A DNA stretch of 6,277 nucleotides from CAZAYB01 sp964489215. GTDB taxonomy: Bacteria; Planctomycetota; Phycisphaerae; Sedimentisphaerales; Anaerohalosphaeraceae. Location of the stretch: positions 1 through 6,277 of the forward strand of contig CAZAYB010000189.1 in the NCBI GenBank assembly GCA_964489215.1, read 5' to 3'. The notes beneath the pieces were generated by a model, which saw only the letters and a program-made list of their open reading frames with translations, was not told where the DNA came from and searched no databases. Every line of letters starts with the position of its first letter. Within the stretch, counting starts at the first letter, position 1. This document shows positions 6,055 to 6,277 of this stretch, in pieces. A program made the position numbers and the translations under genes.

Positions 6055-6082
6055 ATTTTACTGTACATCGAGCTGTTGACAA
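6055..6082 (-). promoter_or_regulatory. Predicted sigma70-type promoter for the PPC-domain gene
   Basis: On the minus strand TTGTCA (6082-6077; five of six consensus bases) and TAAAAT (6060-6055; five of six) are separated by 16 nt. Transcription would begin near 6048, giving a leader of about 37 nt before the ATG at 6011. The same bases read on the plus strand give TTGACA (6076-6081), but no -10 element follows at a usable distance there. Confidence 0.55.
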
Positions 6083-6084
6083 TT

Positions 6085-6097
6085 GATTTTTAAAATC
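6085..6097 (+). repeat. Perfect 13-bp palindrome between the divergent PPC and gcvT promoters
   Basis: GATTTT (6085-6090) and AAAATC (6092-6097) are exact reverse complements around a single T. The site touches the upstream edge of the leftward promoter and lies 15 bp before the rightward one, a position from which a regulator could act on either. It is AT-rich, so chance is a real alternative. Confidence 0.35.
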
Positions 6098-6111
6098 CGC
6101 TGTATAAATGA

Positions 6112-6141
6112 TTGGAAAGACCGGCTTATTTATGATATTAT
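6112..6141 (+). promoter_or_regulatory. Predicted promoter for gcvT
   Basis: TTGGAA (6112-6117; four of six) and TATTAT (6136-6141; five of six) are 18 nt apart. Transcription would start near 6148, leaving about 26 nt before the gcvT ATG. That is too short for a glycine riboswitch, and none is seen in the 162-bp spacer. TATGAT (6131-6136) is an overlapping alternative -10. Confidence 0.45.
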
Positions 6142-6173
6142 CAAAAAAAATTAACGCGTATTGAGGTCATAAA

Positions 6174-6277
6174 ATGTTGAAAGTAAGCCCGCTGCACAAA
6201 GTACATACAAAGCTGGGAGCAAAGTTCCAGGAATACGATGGCTGGGAAATGCCAAGCGGATACGGTGATATAAACGA
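6174..6277 (+). CDS. gcvT: Aminomethyltransferase, glycine cleavage system T protein (N-terminal 34 codons, 3' truncated)
   Basis: Only the first 34 residues and part of the next codon lie in the window. Translation gives MLKVSPLHKVHTKLGAKFQ, then EYDGWEMPSGYGDIN. This matches the GcvT N-terminus, where 'TPLyd.H..lGAk...faGWeMP..Y..i' is diagnostic. GcvT transfers the methylene group from the aminomethyl arm of lipoylated GcvH to tetrahydrofolate and releases ammonia, within the cytosolic glycine cleavage system. GAGG (6163-6166) lies 7 nt before the ATG, fixing the start. The gene is divergent from the PPC-domain gene; gcvH and gcvP could follow downstream, outside the window. Close relatives that share this N-terminus (YgfZ or dimethylglycine dehydrogenase-type folate proteins) are less likely because of the GWEMP match. 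Confidence 0.88.
   Translation, partial: MLKVSPLHKVHTKLGAKFQEYDGWEMPSGYGDIN

Noticed and set aside
6024..6173. Glycine riboswitch upstream of gcvT
   Set aside because: The spacer is short and AT-rich, lacks the paired aptamer motifs, and the predicted transcript leader is only about 26 nt.
1..6277. Mobile element, CRISPR array, toxin-antitoxin or defence cluster
   Set aside because: No transposase, integrase, spaced direct repeats, terminal inverted repeats or defence-type domains are visible; the content is core metabolism and membrane synthesis.

Overview
The window is a bacterial chromosome segment of ordinary housekeeping genes with moderate GC and clean Shine-Dalgarno sites. Phosphatidylserine synthase beside phosphatidylserine decarboxylase implies a phosphatidylethanolamine-containing envelope. 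The protein flavour (a cation/proton antiporter with tandem CBS domains, a short-type Psd, a 312-aa PssA with extra C-terminal membrane helices, a PPC-domain protein of the HIHTA...GC type) reminds me of Planctomycetes, perhaps the Phycisphaerae/Sedimentisphaera side. That placement is a tentative impression, not something the sequence proves.

Layout. Positions 1-555 (+) hold the 3' end of a membrane antiporter gene carrying two CBS domains. It converges on, and overlaps by 26 bp, a leftward three-gene unit read from about 3384 down to 530: psd (2634-3314), pssA (1696-2634) and hemW (530-1699). The three genes are linked by a TAATG and an ATGA stop/start overlap, so they are almost certainly co-transcribed and translationally coupled. 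A good sigma70-like promoter (TTGATT-N16-TATAAT, minus strand) lies upstream of psd. A 272-bp divergent intergenic region separates psd from eno (3587-4882, +) and contains two inverted repeats and a weak candidate eno promoter. Downstream of eno is an 82-nt rod-like inverted-repeat structure ending in a T run (4913-4998), which is either an elaborate intrinsic terminator or a small structured RNA. Next come an unrecognised two-membrane-segment protein (5081-5560, +), then a convergent PPC/DUF296-domain gene (5574-6011, -). A 162-bp divergent spacer with promoters in both directions follows, and the window ends in the first 34 codons of gcvT (6174 onward, +).

How the genes work together. PssA makes phosphatidylserine from CDP-diacylglycerol and serine, and Psd decarboxylates it to phosphatidylethanolamine. 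HemW, a radical-SAM haem-binding protein, shares their transcript without an obvious mechanistic link. Enolase (glycolysis) and GcvT (glycine cleavage) are separate central-metabolism genes.

I found no sign of a mobile element, CRISPR array, defence island or clearly new multi-gene system. The observations most worth a second look are the structured element after eno, the unknown 159-aa membrane protein, the T-run element in the psd leader, and the palindromes in the two divergent promoter regions.
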